From an uncultured Elusimicrobia bacterium (GTDB taxonomy: Bacteria; Elusimicrobiota; Elusimicrobia; Elusimicrobiales; UBA9959): a stretch of 58,457 nucleotides of DNA. Shown here in pieces: positions 43,366-51,224 of this stretch. Below the pieces are notes generated by a model. The model was not told the DNA's origin. It ran no database searches and saw only the letters and a list, made by a program, of their open reading frames with translations. The DNA is taken from positions 1 through 58,457 of the forward strand of contig CAIXBR010000085.1 in assembly GCA_903917735.1 (NCBI GenBank). The letters are read 5' to 3'. The first letter of the stretch is position 1, and each line of letters opens with the position of its first letter. The translations under genes were made by a program, and so were the position numbers.

Positions 43366-43977
43366 ATGCCCGCACTATTTTCCGAGGGTTTCCTGCTGGG
43401 GCTGTCCACGGGCTTTTATTGCCTGGCCTCCTGCCTGCCCCTTCTGGCCCCATATATGATGGCGGAGGGCCGGGTGGCCTGGAAGTTCAACTTCTTTATC
43501 TTCCTGGAGTTTACCGGCGGCCGCTTCGCGGCTTACATGCTTTTCGCGCTGCTCGCCACGCTGGCCGGCAAAGCGGGAAACTTCGCGCTTCCGCACTGGG
43601 CGCTGCCGGGGGGGATGCTGGCCTGCGGACTCCTTATGACGGCTCTGGCCGCGTTCAGGGTTTCCGGCTTCTCCATTTGTCTGCTAAAACAGAATCTTGA
43701 CCCTTTTTTTCGCCGTTTGCCCATGGCTTTAGGTTTTGTGACAGGTATAAGCATCTGCCCGCCTTTTGCGGCGGGCTTCCTACGGCTTATGGAACTGGCG
43801 GACGTATTGAAGGGCTTTGCCTATTTCGGAGGCTTTTTTTCGGCCACTTCCCTGTTCATTTCCCCTGTGCTGCTGGGAACCCCATGGATAGGGCAAAAGG
43901 CCAATGAAATAGGCCGGCTGACCCTCTTGCTGGCCGGCATCTGGTACGTCGTACTCGGCCTTCAGGGATTGCTATAA
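43366..43977 (+). CDS. TauE/SafE- or UreH-like membrane protein
   Basis: 203 residues, about six hydrophobic helices. It begins LFSEGFLLGLSTGFYCLASC with LPLLAPYMMAEG, and the helix containing GFVTGISICPPFAAGF repeats the small-residue/Cys-Pro pattern; this internal similarity is characteristic of the sulfite-exporter-like/UreH_2 (cytochrome c biogenesis-like) group. The Cys-containing motifs (ASCLPLL, SICPPF) resemble those of DsbD/CcdA-type thiol or metal carriers. It lies between the zinc-ribbon gene and PAP2 in one direction; the substrate is unknown. Confidence 0.7.
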   Translation: MPALFSEGFLLGLSTGFYCLASCLPLLAPYMMAEGRVAWKFNFFIFLEFTGGRFAAYMLFALLATLAGKAGNFALPHWALPGGMLACGLLMTALAAFRVSGFSICLLKQNLDPFFRRLPMALGFVTGISICPPFAAGFLRLMELADVLKGFAYFGGFFSATSLFISPVLLGTPWIGQKANEIGRLTLLLAGIWYVVLGLQGLL

Positions 43978-43983
43978 TACTAC

Positions 43984-44775
43984 ATGACTTTTCACCTTAG
44001 AAAAAAGCAAACGTGGCTGCCTGTTTTAGCTCTCCTGGCGATATCTCCCGCGGTATCGGCCGCGCAGGCGATAAAATCCTTTCCCGCGGATACGCTTAAA
44101 GAGGCCGGGCGGGTTTTTGCCGCGCCGTTCACCCTGTCTACGGACGGGGCGGAACTGGCCGGGGCGCTGGCGGCCGCGGGCCTGCTGGCTTACTCGCAGG
44201 ACAGCCAGATCCGCCGCATAGCCTTTAAGAACAGGTCCTCTTCGTCCGACGGCCTTTCCAAGAACCTGGAGAAACTGGGCAACGGCGGCTATGACGCTAT
44301 ATTACTGCTGGCCTACGGCGGCGCCGGCAGGCTGGCCGGCAATGTATACATGGAAGATACCGCCGTGCTTGCGGCCGAGTCTTTCCTGGCCGCCAACGCG
44401 GCCGGCACGGTATTGAAATACGCCGTGGGGCGCTACCGCCCGTACACGGACGGCGGAAAGGCCCGCTTTGTCCCTTTTAACTTTAAAACCGCCGGGACCT
44501 CTTTCCCTTCCGGCCATACTGTAAGCGCTTTCTCCGTGGCCTCGGTCTTCGCGGCGCGCGCGGATTGCGCCTGGATAAAAGTCCTCGCCTACTCTTTGGC
44601 TTCGGGCGTGGCGCTGCAGCGAGTTTATGCCGACAAGCACTGGGCTTCCGACGTGCTGGCCGGCGCCGCCATAGGCACGCTGGTGGGGCGGGACGTGGCC
44701 CGCGGGGCCGGTAAGGGCTCCGCGCTTACGCTGCTGCCTTCTCCGGCCGGCCTCACCCTGGCTTTAAAATTTTAA
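43984..44775 (+). CDS. PAP2-family phosphatase
   Basis: 263 residues with a signal-like N-terminus (LPVLALLAISPAVSAAQA). Three PAP2 motifs are visible: KYAVGRYRP, FPSGHTVSAF and a third region RVYADKHWASDVLAG whose His and Asp complete the triad. Such enzymes remove phosphate from lipid substrates, for instance undecaprenyl diphosphate or phosphatidic acid, at the outer face of the inner membrane. It ends MTLALKF-like (LTLALKF), typical of periplasmic or outer-membrane relatives. A TATAAT sits 5 bases before the ATG (43973-43978), overlapping the previous stop codon. Confidence 0.85.
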   Translation: MTFHLRKKQTWLPVLALLAISPAVSAAQAIKSFPADTLKEAGRVFAAPFTLSTDGAELAGALAAAGLLAYSQDSQIRRIAFKNRSSSSDGLSKNLEKLGNGGYDAILLLAYGGAGRLAGNVYMEDTAVLAAESFLAANAAGTVLKYAVGRYRPYTDGGKARFVPFNFKTAGTSFPSGHTVSAFSVASVFAARADCAWIKVLAYSLASGVALQRVYADKHWASDVLAGAAIGTLVGRDVARGAGKGSALTLLPSPAGLTLALKF

Positions 44776-44814
44776 AAGCCGACCATGAAGCTGCCCTGCG
44801 GTTATGGTTAAAAA

Positions 44815-46530
44815 ATGAAAATAACAGCCGCTGACAGGATATTGATACTGGCTCCCCATCCGTACGATGAACTGCTTTCCTCGTTCAAGCTGATGCGGGA
44901 CGCCTACCGGGCCGGGGCCGGGGTGAAGGTCCTTTTCCTCACCGACGGTGAGCACAGCCAGCTGGCGCATATGCGCCCGAAGAAAAAGTACGGCCTGGCG
45001 CGCAGGGCCGAGGCCGAGGCTGCGCTGCGGCATATCGGCCCGGTCGAATGCGAGTTCTGGGGCCTCCCGGCTTCCGGCCTTACCAAGGCTCTCTCTGCTA
45101 CCGACACGCTGCGCCGCTTCCGGCTGCTTCTGTCGGCTTTCAGCCCTACTATATTGGTCTCCCCCGTGCCGGGGGAGCTGCATCCCGACCACAGCGCGGC
45201 CGCTGTGTTGGCCGAGATCGGGACCGGTTCCATGCCGGAAGGCCGCCGCCCTGTGCTGCTGCGCTACGCCCTCCATCTGGGGCGCCGGTTCCACCCGGAG
45301 GAGTTCGGCGTCAGGTTCGGGCTGAGCGGGGAGGAGAAGAAGGAAAAACTGACCCTGGCCGGCTTTTACCAAGGCCGGGGCCGCAGTCTGCGGCGGCTGC
45401 TGCCGCGCGCGGCAGACGCGGAATATTTTTCGCGCCTGGACGACGCCGGCGGCCCGCGGCTGACCGCGCTTTTTAACGGGGGCGGCTACGCCTGGTTCAG
45501 AACTGATTTTACCTCCCGCCTGCGGCCGGTGCGGTTCACCGCCCTTTATCACGACGGTACGACCTGCGCCCGGGCCGGCTTTACTCTTAACTGGAACAAA
45601 ACCTCGGCTAAACTGCGCGACCTGGATTCCGGCAGGGTCCTGGGGCATGCGGGCTTCCAGAGATCCTTTAAACGCCCCGGGGGACTGCTCATCCTTCCGC
45701 TGAAGGCCGGCTCCGGCCTGGGCTTGCTGGGGGTAAAAGCGTCACGCAGACTGGAATATCTTGACGCCGCAGGTTTTGTGAAAGCCGCCCCGCCGGCCGC
45801 CCGGTCCGACCCGTTCACCTGCGTGGTAATACCCTGCCATAATGTAGAGGAGTTCTGCGGGCAGGCCGTAGCTGAGGCGGCACGCTACGCTGACCGCGTC
45901 ATCGCCGTGGACGACGGGTCCACCGACGGCACACACCTCAAACTTTTAGAAGCGGCTAAAACCGGAAAGGTGCGCGTGATAAAATTCCCCGAGAACAGGG
46001 GGAAAGGCGCGGCCCTGCTGGAGGGAATGCGCACGGCCCTTAAGGAAACCGCCTGCGACCTGGTGCTGACCATGGACGGCGATATGACGCACCGCCCCGG
46101 TGATATCCCGGCTTTCAAGCGCGCCTGGAGCGAGGGCGGGGAATTTATAATAGGCTACCGCAGTCCTTCGGGCAAGGTCCCGCTCCGCAGACGCCTCGGC
46201 GACAATATCATCAACAGCTTTGTGCGGCTGTTCCTGAACAAGGGAGTGATAGATTCCCGGTCGGGCTTCCGGGGTTTTTCCCGGGACTGCGCCGCGGCTA
46301 TGATAAATTCTCCGGCCGTGCGCGGGAGCCGCTACGAGACGGAAATAGACATGATCTCGGAGGCCCTGAAGGGGAACTGGCGGCTGGCCCAGGTGGAGAT
46401 CCCTGCCATCTATATCGAGGGCAATAAAAAAGCCAGCTTCAGACCGGTAGCGGATTCTTACCGTATGACCAAAACCTTAATGCTGAACATGTCCGGTCTG
46501 CGCAAACCCCGCCGCGGGTCAAAAGCGTAA
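44815..46530 (+). CDS. PIG-L-like deacetylase fused to family 2 glycosyltransferase
   Basis: 571 residues. Residues 1-230 resemble the PIG-L/LmbE deacetylase fold: ILAPHPYDELLSSFKLM, VLFLTDGEHSQ, LHPDHSAAAVLAEIG. Family enzymes have AHPDDE, whose first Asp is the catalytic base and whose His and second Asp bind zinc; here the first Asp is Tyr. A linker of about 100 residues leads to a GT2 domain at 335-560 (CVVIPCHNVEEFCGQAV, VIAVDDGSTDGTHLKLLE, ENRGKGAALLEGMRTALK, LTMDGDMTHRPGDI, GFRGFSRDCA), similar to dolichol-phosphate mannose synthase-like transferases. A sugar-transfer plus N-deacetylation enzyme for surface glycans is inferred; the deacetylase half may be inactive or altered. Confidence 0.85.
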   Translation: MKITAADRILILAPHPYDELLSSFKLMRDAYRAGAGVKVLFLTDGEHSQLAHMRPKKKYGLARRAEAEAALRHIGPVECEFWGLPASGLTKALSATDTLRRFRLLLSAFSPTILVSPVPGELHPDHSAAAVLAEIGTGSMPEGRRPVLLRYALHLGRRFHPEEFGVRFGLSGEEKKEKLTLAGFYQGRGRSLRRLLPRAADAEYFSRLDDAGGPRLTALFNGGGYAWFRTDFTSRLRPVRFTALYHDGTTCARAGFTLNWNKTSAKLRDLDSGRVLGHAGFQRSFKRPGGLLILPLKAGSGLGLLGVKASRRLEYLDAAGFVKAAPPAARSDPFTCVVIPCHNVEEFCGQAVAEAARYADRVIAVDDGSTDGTHLKLLEAAKTGKVRVIKFPENRGKGAALLEGMRTALKETACDLVLTMDGDMTHRPGDIPAFKRAWSEGGEFIIGYRSPSGKVPLRRRLGDNIINSFVRLFLNKGVIDSRSGFRGFSRDCAAAMINSPAVRGSRYETEIDMISEALKGNWRLAQVEIPAIYIEGNKKASFRPVADSYRMTKTLMLNMSGLRKPRRGSKA

Positions 46531-46770
46531 GAAGGCGCGTTTGTCCCCGGCTCCTTTTACGGCGCTATAGGTTTCCTGCCTATGGCGCTCAATATCCTTA
46601 ACAAAGATCCAATCCTAACTCTCCGGGGAACGGTCCAGGTTGACTAATGTCATAGGCCCTAGGGCCTATATTGGTATAGGTCCTTTGGCCTTGCGGTTTT
46701 TTACTTTTACGTCATATACTTAATATGCAGTTGATTATAGTCAACAACGACCTCAGCGGAGGATTTCAGC
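46531..46770 (+). promoter_or_regulatory. Upstream region of the M14 gene, with perfect palindrome
   Basis: 240 bp without a gene. It holds an 18-bp perfect palindrome ATAGGCCCTAGGGCCTAT at 46652-46669, a related half copy ATAGGTCCTTTGGCC shortly after (46676-46690), and TTGATTATAGTCAA at 46733-46746. A GGAGG lies about 8 bases before the start codon at 46771. The palindrome is a candidate binding site for a dimeric regulator or an extragenic repeat. Confidence 0.45.
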
Positions 46771-48078
46771 ATGAAGAAGATACTGCAACTTTCTCGCCTC
46801 GCTTCTCTCTCCCTCGCCATACTTGGCACTCTTTCGATTTCCGTTATAGCAGGGGAAAACACTTCTTTTAACCAGCTCCTCAAAGAAATAACCGTTGCAG
46901 AGCCGGTCCAGGCTCCGGAGCCCTCTTTGGACAGATCCGCGCCCGCCGCGGACCAGGGCCGCTATTGGGTCACGGTAAAAGCCGCGGACAAGGCCGCCCG
47001 CACCCGGCTGCTTGAAGCCGGCATGGATATAGTGGAGATACAAAAGGACAGGGTTTCCGGTTTCGCCGGTCCTTATACGATGGGGCAGCTTTCGAACAAG
47101 GCTTTCGTGGTGGAAAGCAAAGTCACTATGGCGGAGTACGCCGCCCGCCTGGACAAAGATTTCCCCACGGCCGACGCCGCCTACCACAATTACGCGGAAA
47201 CCACGGACCTGCTGAACCAGCTGGCTTCCAAGAATTCCGACATCGCCTCGGTCTTCTCCATCGGCAAGACAACAGAGGGCCGGGATATCTGGTGCCTGCG
47301 CATCAATTCCAGCGCCAAGGGCAGTGCCGCCAGCACCAAGCCGGGCGCCTTCTTCCTGGGCAACGTGCACGCCCGTGAGCACCTGGCCAACGAGGTGCCG
47401 CTCCTGTTCGCGGCCTGGCTGTTCGACCACAGGAACGACGCCGACGTGAAGCAGTATATAGCCACGCTTGATATTTATATAGTTCCGATGGGGAACCCGG
47501 ACGGGGTGGAATACGACATAAAGGGCGGCAAGTACCAGTACTTCCGCAAGAACACCCGCATCAACCCGGACAAGTCCGTAGGCGTAGACCTGAACCGGAA
47601 TTTCGATTCCTGGTGGTGCGAGGCCGGCGCCTCCACCTATCCTAGCGCCGACACCTACTGCGGCCCCAAAGCCTTCTCCGAGCCCGAGAGCCAGCACCTC
47701 AGAGATTTCATGCTGGCCCGCAAGAACATCAAGACCCACATCAGCTATCACTCGTATGCCAGCGAGATCCTTTACCCCTGGGGCGGCAGCGACGCGGACG
47801 TCCCCAATCTGAAGGATAAGCAGGTGTTCGAGAAGGCCGGCGCCGAGATGGGCAAGATGACCGGCTACCTGTCCCACAAGTCCAGCGAGATGTATATCGC
47901 CACGGGCGACAGTTGTGACTGGGCCTATGCGGCCGGAGGGATCCTGGCCTTCACCTTCGAGCTGGAGGGCAGCAACTTCTACCCAGGAGCGGGGATAATC
48001 ACAAAGACCGTGACCAGCAACATCAAGGCCGCCACCTACCTGCTCAGCATTACCGATAATCCGTACAAGGTAATATAA
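46771..48078 (+). CDS. Secreted M14 zinc carboxypeptidase
   Basis: 435 residues. An N-terminal hydrophobic signal (LASLSLAILGTLSISVIAGE) is followed by a propeptide-like region (to about residue 130) with VTVKAADKAARTRLLEAGMD. The catalytic domain follows: zinc ligands HAREH (HxxE, the E being in HAREHLANE) and the distant His in THISYHSYAS; substrate-binding Arg/Asn in VDLNRNFDSWW; and the catalytic Glu in FTFELEGS. Such enzymes remove C-terminal residues from peptides. Transcribed alone, between a palindrome-bearing promoter region and a strong terminator. Possibly nutritional or involved in maturing secreted proteins. Confidence 0.9.
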   Translation: MKKILQLSRLASLSLAILGTLSISVIAGENTSFNQLLKEITVAEPVQAPEPSLDRSAPAADQGRYWVTVKAADKAARTRLLEAGMDIVEIQKDRVSGFAGPYTMGQLSNKAFVVESKVTMAEYAARLDKDFPTADAAYHNYAETTDLLNQLASKNSDIASVFSIGKTTEGRDIWCLRINSSAKGSAASTKPGAFFLGNVHAREHLANEVPLLFAAWLFDHRNDADVKQYIATLDIYIVPMGNPDGVEYDIKGGKYQYFRKNTRINPDKSVGVDLNRNFDSWWCEAGASTYPSADTYCGPKAFSEPESQHLRDFMLARKNIKTHISYHSYASEILYPWGGSDADVPNLKDKQVFEKAGAEMGKMTGYLSHKSSEMYIATGDSCDWAYAAGGILAFTFELEGSNFYPGAGIITKTVTSNIKAATYLLSITDNPYKVI

Positions 48079-48095
48079 CCGCAAAAAGCGGCGTC

Positions 48096-48125
48096 AAAAA
48101 GCCCGGGACTTCCCGGGCTTTTTTT
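48096..48125 (+). terminator. Intrinsic terminator after M14 gene
   Basis: AAAAAGCCCGGGA pairs with TCCCGGGCTTTTT across a 2-base centre, followed by T7. It is symmetrical and may serve the convergent gene at 48144 as well. Confidence 0.9.
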
Positions 48126-48143
48126 CTGTCTATAGCTTGCGGT

Positions 48144-49058
48144 CTAGGCCGGCGTTTTAAGCGTCAGGGTATAGGACTTTATCTTGAAGGCGGGATAATA
48201 GGATTCCTTGGCTTTTGCCAGGCCCGGCTTCTCCAGGTCGCTTTCCTTATTGATAAAAGAATAGTTGGGGGGCAGGTTCTTTGCCAGTTCATTGTCCAGG
48301 AACTGGTACAACCCTTTTATGTTATCCAGGGCTTTTTCAAAATTAAGGACAAAAACTCCGTCCGAAAGCCGCGAGCCCAGGGCGAAGCCCGTGATCTCGC
48401 CGTCGATGCGCGTCAGTACCCCGTTCATCTCAAGCAGGTCGAAATTCTTCAGCGCGTTCACTATGGCCTTGCGCTCGCAGTTGAGCATATCCAGGTGCGC
48501 GCCGGCCTCGGGGTCGCGGGTCCAACGGTCCAGCAGGCTGAGGCAGGCCCCGTTATTGGCCGGGGTCAGCTGTTCCACCTTAACTTTTTTCAGCGCCCCG
48601 GTCTGTTTGTTGAACTGCGCTATAAGATTGCGCTTCTTCGAATATTTGTGGCCGGCCAACTGCGCCAGGTCCGCGGTCTTGTAAAGGTAGTCCATGTAGC
48701 CGGGCTGCTCCGCGGCGGTAAAAAGCTCTTCAAACCCGGCTTTATTCCTTTCAAAATAATCCTGCGGCACGTAGTAGTAGCGCGTGTGCCGGTTGCGGCG
48801 CGCTATGTCGGCCAGCTCTTTAGGGGGGAGGTCGCGGAAAGGTTGCGGCACCGGCATCAGCAGCCTTTTGGCCGCCGGCGGCTGCAGGTCGGTTTCGGCT
48901 ATAAGAAGCAGGTCTCCGTCTACCCGCCAGCTTACTTCGTACAGACAGCGGTTCCAGGTGATAATGGATGCCAGGGAGTACTCGCACAGGGGGTAGTGGT
49001 GCTTCTCGAAGAATTTTTTCAGGGCCGGGTAGTCTTCCGGCTTAAGACGGTTAAACAT
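48144..49058 (-). CDS. LPG-synthase-C / DUF2156 protein
   Basis: 304 residues showing the DUF2156 fold, a double GNAT-like domain as in phosphatidylglycerol lysyltransferases. It starts FNRLKPEDYPALKKFFEKHH with YPLCEYSLASIITW, and later has YLYKTADLAQLAGHKYSKKR, FALGSRLSDGVFVLNFEKA and YSFINKESDLEKPGLAKAKE, all typical of the family. There are no membrane helices, so it is the soluble type of unknown acceptor, possibly transferring an aminoacyl group. It overlaps the upstream GNAT gene by 8 bases and is co-transcribed. Confidence 0.85.
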   Translation of the reverse strand: MFNRLKPEDYPALKKFFEKHHYPLCEYSLASIITWNRCLYEVSWRVDGDLLLIAETDLQPPAAKRLLMPVPQPFRDLPPKELADIARRNRHTRYYYVPQDYFERNKAGFEELFTAAEQPGYMDYLYKTADLAQLAGHKYSKKRNLIAQFNKQTGALKKVKVEQLTPANNGACLSLLDRWTRDPEAGAHLDMLNCERKAIVNALKNFDLLEMNGVLTRIDGEITGFALGSRLSDGVFVLNFEKALDNIKGLYQFLDNELAKNLPPNYSFINKESDLEKPGLAKAKESYYPAFKIKSYTLTLKTPA

Positions 49059-49479
49059 ACGAGCCTTTGGAAAGCATGGGGCTGGCGTTCTTCAGCGTTT
49101 TAAACCCCAGCTTGCCGTAGAAAGCCCCGGAATTGTCCTGCGCTATCAGAGCTATCCAGGTTATGCCGTCGCGCTTCAGGCGGCGGACTAGGGCCGAGAC
49201 TATGCCCTTGCCGGCGCCTGTACCGCGCTCGCTCTTCAGCACGGCCACGTCCTGTATATAGGCGTCGCCGGCCCTATCGCTGATGGCCCGCCCCATGCCT
49301 ATAATAGAGCCGTCCCTTTCCGCCACCAGGAAGCAGTGGCTCCCCCGGATAAGGCGGTTAAGCCCTGCCCGCGAGGCGCCGCGGTCCCACCAGCCCTGAG
49401 TCTTGTAAATTGTTATAATTCCGTTAGCTTCGGCGGGGCCGGCTTTTTCTATGAACCTGTATTTCATGGCGCTTTCCAT
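49051..49479 (-). CDS. GNAT-family N-acetyltransferase
   Basis: 142 residues (or 138 from an internal ATG at 49467, which has a GGAAAG ribosome-binding site). The GNAT core is visible: strand CFLVAERDGSIIGMGRAISD, then AYIQDVAVLKSERGTGAGKG for acetyl-CoA binding, and WIALIAQDNSGAFYGKLGFK near the end. Substrate unknown. First gene of a two-gene minus-strand unit with the DUF2156 protein. Confidence 0.85.
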   Translation of the reverse strand: MESAMKYRFIEKAGPAEANGIITIYKTQGWWDRGASRAGLNRLIRGSHCFLVAERDGSIIGMGRAISDRAGDAYIQDVAVLKSERGTGAGKGIVSALVRRLKRDGITWIALIAQDNSGAFYGKLGFKTLKNASPMLSKGSYV

Positions 49480-49537
49480 AAGGTTATAATATCAATTTAA
49501 GCAAAGCTGCAGAAGCCGCACTCGCATAGGGGGAAAA

Positions 49538-50320
49538 ATGCATACTGAAGAAATAAACGGGCTTAAATTGCTCAGGTTCGATAATTTCAGGAAATTCCCG
49601 GAGCTCGGCTGCTCCGTCTCCACCAGACAGGGAGGCTTGAGCGAGGGACCTTTCAAAGGTTTGAACCTCAGCGCCAGCACCGGGGACAAGATCGAGAACG
49701 TGGACGAGAACCTGGCCCTGTTCTGCGCCGCTATGGGCGCGGAGCCCGCGCGCCTGGTGCGCATGCGCCAGCGCCATACCGCCAACGTGGCGGTTATTGA
49801 GGCGGGCGGAGCTGTGCCGCCCGAGAATACCGATGCCCTGGTGACGAGCGCGCCGGGGGTGCCGCTGCTGGCCCTTTCCGCGGATTGCGCCCTTACCGTT
49901 CTTTACGATCCCGTTCACAAGGCTCTGGCCGTGGCGCACAGCGGCTGGCGCGGGGCCTTCCTGGATATTTACGGGACCGTGCTCAACGCCATGAAGCTCC
50001 GCTTCGGCACCGGGCCTTCGGATGTTATCGCCGGGGTCTCGCCTATGATCTCAGCGGCGCATTACCCGGTGCGGGAAGATTTTCTTGAGAAGCTCAAGGC
50101 CTTCTATCCCGGCGGGGCTGACAAGCATTTCCTGACTTTAAAGGAAGGACGGCATTTCTTCAGCCTGCGCGAGGCTCTGCGGCTGCGCCTGGAGGCGCTG
50201 GGCGTTAAACAGCATGAATTCATGCACCTCTGCACTTATTCTGAAAGCGAAATGTTCTATTCCTGGCGCCGCAACGGCGAGAAGACCGGCCGCTTCGGCC
50301 TGATGGCTATTCTGAAGTAA
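49538..50320 (+). CDS. pgeF: YfiH/PgeF family, LACC1-like purine nucleoside phosphorylase
   Basis: 260 residues. Recognised by CSVSTRQGGLSEGPFKGLNL, RMRQRHTANVAVIE, LALSADCALTVLYDP and VAVAHSGWRGAFLDIYGT; the His, Cys and His of these motifs form the metal/active site of the family. Members were called laccases but act on purine nucleosides (phosphorolysis, deamination) or as peptidoglycan editing factors (PgeF in E. coli). Convergent to the downstream transporter with 15 bases between them. Confidence 0.9.
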   Translation: MHTEEINGLKLLRFDNFRKFPELGCSVSTRQGGLSEGPFKGLNLSASTGDKIENVDENLALFCAAMGAEPARLVRMRQRHTANVAVIEAGGAVPPENTDALVTSAPGVPLLALSADCALTVLYDPVHKALAVAHSGWRGAFLDIYGTVLNAMKLRFGTGPSDVIAGVSPMISAAHYPVREDFLEKLKAFYPGGADKHFLTLKEGRHFFSLREALRLRLEALGVKQHEFMHLCTYSESEMFYSWRRNGEKTGRFGLMAILK

Positions 50321-50335
50321 AGGGCAGGTTTAAAA

Positions 50336-51109
50336 CTATCTGACCATATCCCACGCTATTTTCACCAGCAGCGCGGCTGAGACGGCAAAAAGCATAGGGC
50401 GGATCACCCAGGCGCCTTTCTTCAGCGCCAGGTGCGAACCGGCGTAGTTCCCTGCCATGCCAGCCAGGCCCATGGCCAACCCCAGCTTTATATTCACTCT
50501 GCCCAGATACAGGAAGGTGGCCAGCGCCGCCGCGTTCGAGACCAAATTCAGGAGTTTCGCCAGCGCCGTGGAGCGCAGCAGGTCGAAGCCGCAAAGCCGC
50601 GCGTACGCCACGGCCAGGAAGGTGCCGGTGCCCGGTCCCAGCAACCCGTCGTAAAAGCTTACCGACGCCGAGATAGCGCCCGACCGGGCTAGCCGCGTGT
50701 TTTCCGTAAACCGCCCGCTGGTATCCGCCAAGCCGAACTTCTTTTTAGCCGCCAGAAAAATAGCCACGGGGGGGAGCAGCACTATCAGCAGGTAGCGTAT
50801 GGCTTGCGGAGGCACCATGGCTATGACTCTGGCGCCCAGGAACGACCCGCCTGCCGCCAGAACGATCAGGATAAAGAGGAAGTCCATGCCGAAGCGGGTT
50901 TCCTTCAGGAACTTCGCGGCCGCCACGGCGGTACCCATGCACGAAGAAAGCTTATTGGTGCCCAGCAGCAGCGCCGGACTTAGCCCGTAGGCCAGGTAGG
51001 CCGGCAGCGTTATAAGCCCGCCGCCACCGGCGATAGAATCTACGAACCCTGCCAGGAAGATAAGTAATGCCAGCGGGACATAGGGCTGCGCCATGTGAAG
51101 GGATTGCAT
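50336..51109 (-). CDS. TauE/SafE-family anion exporter
   Basis: About 257 residues from ATG 51109 (an upstream frame start at 51202 would add 31 basic, unlikely residues). About eight hydrophobic helices. The family hallmarks are VDSIAGGGGLITLPAYLAYG near the N-terminus and, in the second half, SFYDGLLGPGTGTFLAVAYA, which repeat each other as expected for an inverted-repeat transporter. Sulfite, sulfoacetate or other organic anions are typical substrates; none can be assigned here. Confidence 0.85.
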   Translation of the reverse strand: MQSLHMAQPYVPLALLIFLAGFVDSIAGGGGLITLPAYLAYGLSPALLLGTNKLSSCMGTAVAAAKFLKETRFGMDFLFILIVLAAGGSFLGARVIAMVPPQAIRYLLIVLLPPVAIFLAAKKKFGLADTSGRFTENTRLARSGAISASVSFYDGLLGPGTGTFLAVAYARLCGFDLLRSTALAKLLNLVSNAAALATFLYLGRVNIKLGLAMGLAGMAGNYAGSHLALKKGAWVIRPMLFAVSAALLVKIAWDMVR

Positions 51110-51224
51110 TGGACAATTATAACAATTCGCCCGGCCCCGACCTCCTCGCGCCGCGGCGATTTTGTTTTGCGCCGGGCCCCCCGAATATGTAAAATTAAAC
51201 AACTAATTATAAGGCGGTGCCGAT

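Noticed and set aside
46753..48084. Long antisense ORF of 443 codons opposite the M14 peptidase
   Set aside because: It has no family motifs, no ribosome-binding site and mirrors a clear M14 gene; a shadow caused by high GC at third positions. The same applies to the long antisense frames at 51240-52646 (opposite ade) and 55421-56836 (opposite the kinase).
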